Below are positions 16,273 to 23,595 of a DNA stretch of 64,000 nt, piece after piece; the first letter of the stretch is position 1, and each line of letters opens with the position of its first letter. Below the pieces are notes generated by a model, which searched no databases, was not told the DNA's origin, and was given only the letters and a program-made list of their open reading frames with translations. The DNA is taken from positions 118,771 through 182,770 of the forward strand of contig NZ_JAAXLJ010000004.1 of assembly GCF_012641075.1 (NCBI RefSeq). Reading direction: 5' to 3'. The DNA comes from Secundilactobacillus angelensis. Its GTDB lineage: Bacteria > Bacillota > Bacilli > Lactobacillales > Lactobacillaceae. A program made the translations under genes and the position numbers.

Positions 16273-17613
16273 TTATCTAACCAATTCCCCCTGCACATAC
16301 ACTTGATCAATATCCGCCTTACTGGTCTGATACATCAACTTCTCAAAGATGTTATCCGAGGTTCCCGTCTGAAAATCGTTTTGAAGTGACACAACCTGCA
16401 GATCCGCCAAGTACCCTTCAGCAATCTTGCCTGTCTGCAGATGTAAACTCTGCGCACCGCCTAATGTAGCCAGGTAAAAGGCAGTTTTAACGCTGATCGC
16501 ACTGCCGCTTACACCACGTTTACCGGCAGACAGCTGATTATCCACGCCATCTTGCAGCATCCGCGATGACATTACCGCTTGCTGAATATTCCGGTAGAGA
16601 CTTGGCGAATACCCGCCAGAAATATCGGTGCCTAATCCTGTTTTGACGTGGTGAGCTAGTACTCGGTTGACTGGCAGTACAGCATTTCCAAAATAGACGT
16701 TTGAAATCGGACAGTGGGCAACCGCGACGCCCTGCTTTGAAAATAGGTCATAATCATGCTCATTGAGTAAAGTGCCGTGAGCCATGACTGCCTTATCTGT
16801 CAGCAAGCCGTATTGGTTTAAAACATCGGCGTCGCGCATATGATAGTGCTCCAGCGCATAGCCATTTTCCCAATCACTTTCACTGCAATGCGACTGAATC
16901 GGTAAATCATACTTCCGTGCCAAATCACCTAGTCCTTGCAGGCTGGCTGGCGTGCAGCTAGGAACAAACCGCGGTGTGATGACGGGTGTTTGTTTAAGAT
17001 TAGTCGTTTGATTTAAGTCATTTAATTGGTGAATGAATTGTTCGGTCTGATCCACAGCAACCTGGGCGGAGGCATCCTGATAATAGTCGGGGGTCTGTTC
17101 CGGATTATCCATGGCTACCTTACCGATGAACCCTCGCTGACCGTGCTGAATACAGGCTTTAGCCAGTTCCAGATTAGCAGCGTTATGGATCGTGCCAAAG
17201 TACAATGCTGTGGTGGTACCGTTCGCTAGTAACTCTTGCACGAGATTATCATAGACTGATTTTGCAAAGTCCGTGTCTTGGTACTTTGCTTCCAATGGAA
17301 AAGTGTAGGTATCCAGCCACTCATTTAATGGTCGGTCTAACGCCAAGCCCGCATTGGGCCACTGGGGCGCATGGATGTGCAGGTCAATGAAACCGGGTAG
17401 AAGATACTGGTTGGGCTTCAGTGTAGTCAGACTGTCATTATCCTGAGCCGCCTGTCGGACCGTTGCATAGTCGGCTTCAGTTGGCGCGATAATACGCGCA
17501 ATATAGCCGCTCTCGTCCAAACAGATGAGTTGCTGTGGCCGATAAGTGACTGCTGTTTGTGATTGGGGTGAAAAGCTCGCGCCCTCGATAACCTTTGAAT
17601 AAGAAATAATCAT
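16273..17613 (-). CDS. guaD: Guanine deaminase (amidohydrolase family)
   Basis: 446 residues from the ATG at 17613 (a GTG at 17622 is also open). Converts guanine to xanthine in purine salvage. The metal-binding His pair is in PGFIDLHIHAPQWPNAG, a signature specific to GuaD. Further ligands are in IQSHCSESDWE, VMAHGTLL and the Asp in LGTDISGGYSPSL. Length is normal. It is a single gene with a good promoter (TTGGCA-18-TATAAT) and two PurBox-like sites downstream of it. The ribosome binding site GAGG is only 3-4 bases from the ATG, so translation may be weak. Confidence 0.92.
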   Translation of the reverse strand: MIISYSKVIEGASFSPQSQTAVTYRPQQLICLDESGYIARIIAPTEADYATVRQAAQDNDSLTTLKPNQYLLPGFIDLHIHAPQWPNAGLALDRPLNEWLDTYTFPLEAKYQDTDFAKSVYDNLVQELLANGTTTALYFGTIHNAANLELAKACIQHGQRGFIGKVAMDNPEQTPDYYQDASAQVAVDQTEQFIHQLNDLNQTTNLKQTPVITPRFVPSCTPASLQGLGDLARKYDLPIQSHCSESDWENGYALEHYHMRDADVLNQYGLLTDKAVMAHGTLLNEHDYDLFSKQGVAVAHCPISNVYFGNAVLPVNRVLAHHVKTGLGTDISGGYSPSLYRNIQQAVMSSRMLQDGVDNQLSAGKRGVSGSAISVKTAFYLATLGGAQSLHLQTGKIAEGYLADLQVVSLQNDFQTGTSDNIFEKLMYQTSKADIDQVYVQGELVR

Positions 17614-17638
17614 GCACCTCACTTGAATTTTTTAAGTT

Positions 17639-17719
17639 AATTACGAACGATAAGCGTAACATCAGTTTTATTATTCGTTTAATGCTCTTATTATAGCCAT
17701 TAACTGCAACAATTGCCAA
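17639..17719 (-). promoter_or_regulatory. guaD promoter with PurBox-like inverted pair
   Basis: On the minus strand TTGGCA (17719-17714), an 18-base spacer and TATAAT (17695-17690). Downstream lie two CGAA-core motifs in opposite orientation, at 17670-17682 and AATTACGAACGAT at 17639-17651, 18 bases apart. The second matches the PurR box at 11 of 13 positions, the first more weakly. PurR control would suit a purine salvage gene. Confidence 0.45.
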
Positions 17720-17760
17720 AACAAAAAACGACCACCCGCAAATGATACTGGCAGTCGTTT
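17720..17760 (-). terminator. Terminator of small hypothetical gene
   Basis: Stem AACGAC / GTCGTT with a long loop, then TTTTTTGTTTT on the minus strand, just past the stop at 17765. Confidence 0.7.
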
Positions 17761-17764
17761 CCCG

Positions 17765-17947
17765 TTAACTTGCTACCCGATTCTGATCGACAATCTTCCA
17801 GCCATCGAGCAACTTGTCACTATTTACATACTGTTCCACGACCCATTTAGGACGCTTAGTGATTTGGGTAACCGTTTGTAGGCTATCCGTCCGGTGCACA
17901 ATGTGCTCGTCTGGCTTGGTAATAACGTAGCGTTTAGCCACGACCAT
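17765..17947 (-). CDS. Small hypothetical protein
   Basis: 60 residues (MVVAKRYVITKPDEHIVHRT start), basic, no signal peptide or membrane segment. The segment VTQITKRPKWVVEQYVNSD could be a short helix-turn-helix. It has a strong AAAAGGGGG site and its own terminator, which support a real gene. Function unknown. Confidence 0.6.
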   Translation of the reverse strand: MVVAKRYVITKPDEHIVHRTDSLQTVTQITKRPKWVVEQYVNSDKLLDGWKIVDQNRVAS

Positions 17948-18152
17948 TGCCCCCTTTTCAAATCAAGGAAGTTCCACAACTCGATATCGTACTCGTTCAC
18001 TTTCAGGATATGGGTAGTTTAACACATTAGCATGTGAAAGCAAGCAGACTGCAATGAGAAAATAGGTTGACCAGTAATCATCTTCAAAAGACAAATGAAC
18101 GTGCTATTCCAATGGTTGCTTGCTTTCATAAGTATTCGTTTAAAATCAAAGC

Positions 18153-18398
18153 CTACTTCATTTTCTTGTGTATCAGACGACTGGATTTAGCGAGCCGCCT
18201 TTTCTTTCGCTCGTTCAGCCAAAGAATCACGATAAACTCCGTACCAGCAAAGGTGCAGAACAAGCCATTTATTACCGCCAACCAAAATGGGTGATAAAAG
18301 ATAGTCACAATCAGTAGAACAAAGGCGATCGTATCGACTTTATTGTTCACGCGATTCCATCGATCATATGGTTTGATCCAGATACTATCATGTTTCAT
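18153..18398 (-). CDS. Small membrane protein (two membrane segments)
   Basis: 81 residues. Two hydrophobic helices (about residues 22-40, VDTIAFVLLIVTIFYH, and 42-62, LAVINGLFCTFAGTEFIVIL) and a very basic C-terminus. Its ATG overlaps the stop of the gene before it (TAATG), with GAGGATAAG as ribosome binding site, so the two are translated together. Family not recognised. Confidence 0.7.
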   Translation of the reverse strand: MKHDSIWIKPYDRWNRVNNKVDTIAFVLLIVTIFYHPFWLAVINGLFCTFAGTEFIVILWLNERKKRRLAKSSRLIHKKMK

Positions 18399-18796
18399 TA
18401 CTTATCCTCAACTTTTACGAGATTTTTGAAAAAATACGTCACCAGCCGATAGTACACGTAGGCATTGCCCGCACAGCAAACAACAGAGACTGCAAGCCAG
18501 GCTGTAAACAATAGTGGCGTTAAGTGAACTGGACTAATAGCTGCCCAGCCAAAAACAATAATGAAATTACCGAGAATTTCCAGCACCATCATCTGCCCTT
18601 TTGCGTACCTATTTTTGAATAGTCGTTTCCAATCCGTAATTTGAAGGGTGTAGCGCAGCAACATTACGTTGCAGATAACAAAGCCAATCATCAAAATGAT
18701 TTTAGCAGTCATGGTTAACGTTGTTGGCGTTATCGCCCACCACGCACAGACAATACTAATTAGAATAATTAACGACCATTTGATAACGGAATTCAT
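18398..18796 (-). CDS. Membrane protein, four segments
   Basis: About 132 residues from the ATG at 18796; a TTG at 18805 is an alternative, and both have imperfect spacing from AAGGAG. Four hydrophobic segments are visible (WSLIILISIVCAWWAI, IILMIGFVICNVMLL, ILGNFIIVFGWAAI, LLFTAWLAVSVVCCAG). First gene of a two-gene operon with the small membrane protein. Family and function not recognised. Confidence 0.7.
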   Translation of the reverse strand: MNSVIKWSLIILISIVCAWWAITPTTLTMTAKIILMIGFVICNVMLLRYTLQITDWKRLFKNRYAKGQMMVLEILGNFIIVFGWAAISPVHLTPLLFTAWLAVSVVCCAGNAYVYYRLVTYFFKNLVKVEDK

Positions 18797-19068
18797 GAGG
18801 GACAATTTCTCCTTGTGTAGATATTGGATTGATGTAGCTGACTTTATTTTGGATAGGTCATCTTAATTTAAAATGAACTTATTTAATAGTTAATTGCTTA
18901 TTCAAGTATACAATATGGATGCTGAAAAAGGTCTGCCATTTAGTTGAAATAACACTTAAATTCGAATTAAGAAGTCATTTCAAAAACAATTTTGCACAGC
19001 TATACCCACCACCGATATTTTGCCGTATAATGTAGCTAAATTGTTCCGGATGGAAAGGGGTCGGCATC

Positions 19069-19338
19069 ATGGGCGCTCAAACGATTAAGATTCAACGTGA
19101 CGAAAACGGTGACCTGTATCTGAAGGTTCCCGATGAATTTGTGAAGCAGCTTGAACTCAATGAAGGCGACGAGATTGATTTGGTGCCGACTGCATTAGGC
19201 GTAGAACTTCGTAAGGCAGACACAGTGACGCCTCAATTCTGGGAACCATTTTCACAGTCAGTCAGCGAATACCAACGCGCCCTGCAAATGATTAAGGACA
19301 GCGAAGCCAACAAAAATGATAGTGCATCCTCAAAATAA
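19069..19338 (+). CDS. SpoVT-AbrB/MazE-like DNA-binding protein
   Basis: 89 residues. The first 50 form the swapped-hairpin AbrB/MazE fold (LYLKVPDEFVKQLELNEGDE, then IDLVPTALGVELRK). The acidic C-terminal tail is typical of the toxin-binding part of MazE-like antitoxins, but no toxin follows; the next gene is tRNA-His. AAAGGGG precedes the ATG. It may act as a free regulator. Confidence 0.8.
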   Translation: MGAQTIKIQRDENGDLYLKVPDEFVKQLELNEGDEIDLVPTALGVELRKADTVTPQFWEPFSQSVSEYQRALQMIKDSEANKNDSASSK

Positions 19339-19394
19339 TCAAATTAAACTTTTCAACTTCACCTTATCTATGGTATGATGGTTACTGTTGTTAT

Positions 19395-19470
19395 GGCGGT
19401 ATTGGTGAAGTTTGGTTAACACACCGGATTGTGGTTCCGGCACGCGTGGGTTCGAGTCCCACATACCGCC
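19395..19470 (+). tRNA. tRNA-His (anticodon GTG)
   Basis: Cloverleaf present: acceptor GCGGTAT / ATACCGC, an encoded extra 5' G opposite discriminator C as expected for tRNA-His, anticodon loop with GTG, and T-loop GGTTCGAGTCC. CCA is not encoded. Confidence 0.97.
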
Positions 19471-19485
19471 CTAAGCTTAATACGT

Positions 19486-19526
19486 TGAAAAGCCGGGAGA
19501 TCGTGATGGTCTTTCGGCTTTTTTGT
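19486..19526 (+). terminator. Terminator of tRNA-His
   Basis: Stem AAGCCG..AGA / TCT..CGGCTT followed by TTTTTTG, 16 bases after the tRNA. Confidence 0.85.
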
Positions 19527-19576
19527 TTGCGGTAGATTGAATCACTAAAACTCTCGGAATATGCTATAATGTAACT

Positions 19577-19696
19577 ACAAAAAAGAGGTTAGTGCGTCAA
19601 CACTAACCCCTTGCATGCCGCTTCAAGAGCGGTGGTAAGTTACGGTTAACAGTAAAGAGTCACCATAAACCGTCCAAGTTTATGAAGGGTGGCTTT
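19577..19696 (+). ncRNA. Antitoxin RNA of type I toxin-antitoxin locus (candidate)
   Basis: An extended -10 promoter TGC-TATAAT (19562-19570) precedes it. The RNA would start with hairpin GGTTAGTG / CACTAACC (about 19588-19609) and end at a terminator with stem AGTCACC-ATAAAC / GTTTAT-GGTGGCT (19659-19696) that is also the terminator of the opposing toxin mRNA. Converging transcripts sharing a bidirectional terminator is the layout of the Fst/par and lactobacillus Lpt type I systems. Boundaries are inferred. Confidence 0.55.
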
Positions 19697-19777
19697 TTAC
19701 TTACGGTCTCTACGGTCGATTAGGATCACTAACGTTGCGAAAGCAATCATCAGCGATAAGGTGTCAAATACTGACAC
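19697..19777 (-). CDS. Fst/holin-like type I toxin peptide (26 residues)
   Basis: Start GTG at 19777 with AAAGGA 8 bases upstream. The peptide reads SVFDTLSLMIAFATLVIL then IDRRDRK: one membrane helix and a charged C-terminus, as in the putative holin-like toxin family and Fst. Such peptides damage the membrane when not silenced by their antisense RNA. The candidate antitoxin RNA converges on it and shares the terminator. It is too short for standard gene calling and easy to miss. Confidence 0.75.
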   Translation of the reverse strand: MSVFDTLSLMIAFATLVILIDRRDRK

Positions 19778-19862
19778 GTTCTAATTCCTTTGTAAATTTC
19801 GTAAATCATAGGCATCACTCACTTTCGCGATTGACACCACCACCCATGAAACTCCTGCCATG

Positions 19863-19892
19863 ACAGCATATCATACGGTATGCTGTTTTTTT
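19863..19892 (+). terminator. Isolated plus-strand terminator
   Basis: Stem ACAGCATA / TATGCTGT with an 8-base loop and TTTTTTT. No plus-strand gene ends here; it may back up the antitoxin RNA terminator or end an unseen short RNA starting after 19780. The rest of 19778-20165 shows nothing I can support apart from the ribosome binding site of the next gene. Confidence 0.6.
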
Positions 19893-20165
19893 GTGTCGTG
19901 AATACATTCGGACATATTTCATAAATCGTCAATTTTTCCAGGCTATACCACTCTTGTATATACTCGCCCAAAACTGAATATTCATTTGGAACGTTATTAA
20001 TCATTATTGAGCAAGATTTTTTTCGCCGCGTAAGCCCCATTATCATAGGCTTAGTTCCATTTTGATATCCATTATTCATGAATACACTGTTGACAACGCA
20101 ACGACCGAGGTTTATCTTATTCTCATCAACACATATTAAAATTTTATGAGAAGAAGGCAATACAT

Positions 20166-21101
20166 ATGAGAAAATACGCTATTATCGGAGTCGGTCACGT
20201 TGGAGCAACAGTTGCTTACACCCTTGTGTGTCAAGGAATCGCTGACGAATTAATTTTAATCGATAAAAATGAGAAAAAGGCTCGTGCCGAACAATTGGAT
20301 CTCCAAGATACGCAAGCACGTCTTGATTCTCACACGACCATTAAGATCAACGACTATTCAGAATTAGCTGATGCCAACATTTTATTCGTTACTTCCGGTA
20401 ACATCCACGCATTGGATCATGCAAGTGGTAACCGTTGGGCTGAATTCGAATATACCCGCGAAATCGTTCAAGATATCGCCCCAAAGATCAAGGCATCCAG
20501 CTTCAACGGTGTTTTAATCGACGTCATGAACCCTTGCGATTGCATCACTTACTACCTGCAACAAGCAACTGGCTTACCTGCCAACCGTGTGCTTGGTACC
20601 GGGACATTCCTTGATACCGCTCGGATGCAGAAAGTCGTTGGCGAAAACTTCAACGTTGATCCAAAGAACGTGACTGGTTACACTTTAGGCGAACATGGTG
20701 AATCACAATTCGTCGCTTGGTCAACAGTTTCCGTAAACGGCTTACCGATCGAAGAGTTAGCTGAGGAAAAGAACCTCGACCTTGAAGACTTGGAGAAGCA
20801 AGCACGTGGCGGTGGCTGGGCCGTTCATTCAGGCAAAGGCTACACGAGTTACGCCATTGCAACCTGCGCCGTTAAGTTAAGCCGCGCTGTCTTAGATGAC
20901 GCCAACTTAGCTTGTCCTTGCTCATGCTACAGTGACAAATACAACACCTACGTCGGCCACCCTGCCATCATCGGTAAAGACGGTGTCGTAGAAGCATTAC
21001 GCCTGCCAATCACCGATGAAGAAGAACATAAGTTAGCACAATCAGCTGGCTTCATCCGTGAAAAGTTCGAAACATTACCTAACGTTAAGCAAGAAGCTTA
21101 A
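20166..21101 (+). CDS. L-2-hydroxyisocaproate dehydrogenase / L-lactate dehydrogenase family
   Basis: 311 residues. NAD-dependent reduction of 2-oxo acids to L-2-hydroxy acids. N-terminal Rossmann motif GVGHVGATVA, catalytic His in LGEHGESQ, Arg in TGTFLDTARMQ, and the region EKQARGGGWAVHSGKGYTSY that fits L-HicDH of Weissella better than classical LDH. Broad branched-chain substrates are therefore likely. Odd point: the conserved NPVDV strand reads NPCDC, and LACPCSC gives three more Cys near the C-terminus. Single gene with its own terminator. Confidence 0.88.
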   Translation: MRKYAIIGVGHVGATVAYTLVCQGIADELILIDKNEKKARAEQLDLQDTQARLDSHTTIKINDYSELADANILFVTSGNIHALDHASGNRWAEFEYTREIVQDIAPKIKASSFNGVLIDVMNPCDCITYYLQQATGLPANRVLGTGTFLDTARMQKVVGENFNVDPKNVTGYTLGEHGESQFVAWSTVSVNGLPIEELAEEKNLDLEDLEKQARGGGWAVHSGKGYTSYAIATCAVKLSRAVLDDANLACPCSCYSDKYNTYVGHPAIIGKDGVVEALRLPITDEEEHKLAQSAGFIREKFETLPNVKQEA

Positions 21102-21114
21102 TTTTAAATTGGAA

Positions 21115-21148
21115 CCTTAAGGAAATCGCCTTCCTTAAGGCTCTTTTT
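21115..21148 (+). terminator. Terminator of L-2-hydroxyacid dehydrogenase gene
   Basis: Perfect 10-base stem CCTTAAGGAA / TTCCTTAAGG, then CTCTTTTTG. Confidence 0.92.
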
Positions 21149-21167
21149 GTGTGGAAACCCAGTAACA

Positions 21168-21317
21168 GCCGACGGTCGCCAGCGGATTCATCTGCTGTGT
21201 CGGTGCTGTTAGGGCTGTGCCCGTTATAGCACGGGACGACATTCAAGACGCGCGTTCTTTGTGTGGCTTGAATGCACGGTTCCCACAGCAATGAATTCGC
21301 TGGCGGCCGGAGGTGGC
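21168..21317 (+). repeat. Repeat family A, copy 1 (branched structured element)
   Basis: 150 bases. Outer stem GCCAGCGGATTCAT / ATGAATTCGCTGGC plus CTGTG / CACAG. Inside are hairpin GTGCT-GGGC / GCCC-AGCAC and a second hairpin CATTCAAG / CTTGAATG. The element ends GGCGGCCGGAGGTGGC. Confidence 0.85.
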
Positions 21318-21413
21318 ATATCATCTTATTTTCAATTTCACTTTTAAATTGCTTTTACAATGCACATTAAGTACAGTATAGATAGCTGATAAAGACATGA
21401 AGAAGGTGGAGTT

Positions 21414-22223
21414 TTGACTCTTTCAAAAGCAGTACAAGATAAACTGACGAATTTAAAAAATCAAATGGATGCTTTCAGACCACTTTCAAAAAAACAGATT
21501 GAAGTATTAGAGGCTCAAACTCGCTACGAACATGTCTGGTCCTCCAATGCCATTGAAGGCAACACACTAAATAAATATGAAACAACATCAATTCTACAAA
21601 CTGGCCTAACCTCTCAAGGGACCCCGATCAAAGATGTCCTAGAAACTTTAGATTTGAATGATGCCTACAATTATATGATGGATCTTGTTAGTCGTAAACA
21701 ACCTTTGTCGCAACGAGTCATTCGAGATCTAAATCGTTTTGTGACTGCCAAAACAGCCAAAGATATGACTGCGTCTGGGCGCTATCGTGCGATTTCAGTT
21801 TGGCCAAATGGCTTACAAGAGCATCCGTTCGTGGATCCCTTCGATATCCAACCAGCTATGGACGATTTAATCACCTGGTCGAACAACGCTCAAGGTCAAC
21901 TTCATCCAGTTCTATATGCTGCTGATCTTCACCAAAAGTTTGTTTCGATTCATCCCTTTGAAGATGGCAATGGGCGTACAGCAAGGTTGCTAATGAACAT
22001 GGCACTCACACAAGCGGGCTATCCGATTGTTAATATTCAACCAGACGTGCAAGAACGGACTGCTTACATGACCGCCTTAGAAACTTCACGGGTATCAGGA
22101 GATTTAACACCATTCGAAACCATCATTGCTAACTATAGCGAGGCAGCTTTAGAGAAGCGTATTAAAACATTGGCATTAAATGAAAAGAATATTGATGACG
22201 CAGATCAAGACTTCGACCGATAA
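21414..22223 (+). CDS. fic: Fic family protein (class II, adenylyltransferase)
   Basis: 269 residues. The complete active-site motif HPFEDGNGRTAR (about residues 180-191) predicts AMP transfer to Ser/Thr/Tyr of a target protein. The N-terminal inhibitory motif SNAIEGN (about residues 44-50) fits the class II autoinhibitory helix, so activity is probably kept off by its own Glu. Length is typical. The start is TTG with AAGGTGGAG close upstream, suggesting modest expression. It stands alone between family A copies 1 and 2, in the same orientation as the upstream dehydrogenase but after a strong terminator. Target unknown. Confidence 0.92.
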   Translation: MTLSKAVQDKLTNLKNQMDAFRPLSKKQIEVLEAQTRYEHVWSSNAIEGNTLNKYETTSILQTGLTSQGTPIKDVLETLDLNDAYNYMMDLVSRKQPLSQRVIRDLNRFVTAKTAKDMTASGRYRAISVWPNGLQEHPFVDPFDIQPAMDDLITWSNNAQGQLHPVLYAADLHQKFVSIHPFEDGNGRTARLLMNMALTQAGYPIVNIQPDVQERTAYMTALETSRVSGDLTPFETIIANYSEAALEKRIKTLALNEKNIDDADQDFDR

Positions 22224-22252
22224 TGGGTTGAGGCCTTTTTATTATTGATGTA

Positions 22253-22357
22253 GCCGACGGTCGCCAGCGGATTCATCTGCTGTGTCGGTGCTGTTAGGGC
22301 TGTGCCCGTTACAGCACGGTCCCCACAGCAATGAATCCGCTGGCGGCCAAAGGCGGC
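22253..22357 (+). repeat. Repeat family A, copy 2
   Basis: 105 bases. The same outer stem (GCCAGCGGATTCAT / ATGAATCCGCTGGC) and first inner hairpin (GTGCTGT-GGGC / GCCC-ACAGCAC) as copy 1, without the second inner hairpin. It lies between the convergent 3' ends of fic and the sortase gene. Confidence 0.85.
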
Positions 22358-22412
22358 AATCAAAAAAGTGCGCTGCAGAAACAATGAAGTTTCCGCTGCG
22401 CACCGCAATAAA

Positions 22413-23567
22413 CTACTCATCTCCAACTATAATCAGCCAATCATCCTGGAAGAACTTAACCATCCCCGCCTGTCGCCGAGTCGGATAAAACGCCATTTCA
22501 GATTGCTTCAGTTGCTTGACGCCAACCCGAAAGTGGAGCGTTGACTGCAGCCCATCTAATCGATAAACCGCACCCGGAATATTTTCTATCAAGCAACCCC
22601 CGTCAGCATCCGATGTAACCGTCAACGGCTGTCCCGAGCGATACAGTTCCTTACCATTACGCTTACGCAGGGCAAAGGTCAGGCCGGCCAACGGATTACC
22701 AGCTGAATCCACGCAACTGAATCGCAGATCAAACCGTCGCCGTTTCAGCAGCATTTGATGAATGAATTTTAAAATCAATCCTAACACCGCTAAAATCGCC
22801 AGAATACTACCAACTAAAATGGCAAGTTGCTGCCAGCGTTCTGCTTGTCTAGCATGATTCACATTCTGGGCAACTGCTGGCGTGTACGGCACCCGCTTCC
22901 CTGTTACCAGCAACCGGTGCGAGTTCACCATGTAGGGCGTGCAGGTCAACAAGGTCGCCAAGTCCTGCCCTGGTTCAACGCGCAAGGTGCTCGTGTCGTT
23001 AGGCTTCACCACTTGAATTTGAAAGACTCGATAAGCCAAGTGTTTACCATAGATTTTAAAGACGAAGAGGTCACCCTTCTTCACCCGGTTTAAATCCGAG
23101 AATAGCCTGCGATTAACCAGCCCACGATGACCTGCGATAACCGTGTGGGTACCACGACCCCCAGTTGGCATGGACGTTCCTGACACCACAGCTGTTCCCA
23201 CTTCAAGAGTGGCTTCGTTGAGATGTTTAAAAACGGGAACCGTGAGTGCCAACTTAGGAATCGTAACCGTCCCCAGCATGTCGCGTTTTAAATTAAGCTT
23301 CGTCTGTTTGCTTAAGCCAGAAAAAGGATCGCTTTCTGCGCCAGGATTATTGGCACCAGTCGCATTGTCCCGTTTCAGCTCAGCCAGTCGTTGTCGTGCC
23401 TGTTTTTCATTTTGCTGTTGAACTTTAGCTACTCGTTGTTGATCTAACAAGTCATTCAACGACCCAATGTAAAAGGGATACAGTGCCACCGCGGCGCCAA
23501 CCAATAACAGCAGACAGCCAATAATTCTGGTTATTCCCAGTTGATGATGGGACTTCTTCTTTGGCAC
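22413..23567 (-). CDS. srtC: Class C (pilus) sortase with C-terminal extension
   Basis: 384 residues; class C sortases are usually near 280-300. N-terminal membrane segment (about 16-34). Lid-like DPF motif in GAESDPFSGLSK. Catalytic His in TVIAGHRGLV, Cys in LLTCTPYMV and Arg in VTGKR. A second membrane segment (about 245-268) is followed by an unusual extra domain of about 105 residues (FSCVDSAGNPLAGLTFALRK) that looks like a CnaB/collagen-binding-B fold. It links pilin subunits through pilin-motif Lys and LPxTG Thr. Last gene of the pilus operon. Confidence 0.9.
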   Translation of the reverse strand: MPKKKSHHQLGITRIIGCLLLLVGAAVALYPFYIGSLNDLLDQQRVAKVQQQNEKQARQRLAELKRDNATGANNPGAESDPFSGLSKQTKLNLKRDMLGTVTIPKLALTVPVFKHLNEATLEVGTAVVSGTSMPTGGRGTHTVIAGHRGLVNRRLFSDLNRVKKGDLFVFKIYGKHLAYRVFQIQVVKPNDTSTLRVEPGQDLATLLTCTPYMVNSHRLLVTGKRVPYTPAVAQNVNHARQAERWQQLAILVGSILAILAVLGLILKFIHQMLLKRRRFDLRFSCVDSAGNPLAGLTFALRKRNGKELYRSGQPLTVTSDADGGCLIENIPGAVYRLDGLQSTLHFRVGVKQLKQSEMAFYPTRRQAGMVKFFQDDWLIIVGDE

Positions 23568-23595
23568 ACCGAACCTCTCCTCTCAGGTGAGATGA

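Noticed and set aside
19819..20160. Minus-strand open frame of 113 codons before the L-2-hydroxyacid dehydrogenase gene
   Set aside because: It starts with TTG and no ribosome binding site, covers the promoter and leader of the dehydrogenase gene, and contains a plus-strand terminator. No recognisable domain.
21085..21324. Open frames within family A elements (also 22205-22426 and 26681-26881, minus strand)
   Set aside because: They exist because the repeats are GC-rich and stop-poor; starts lack ribosome binding sites and the frames differ between copies.
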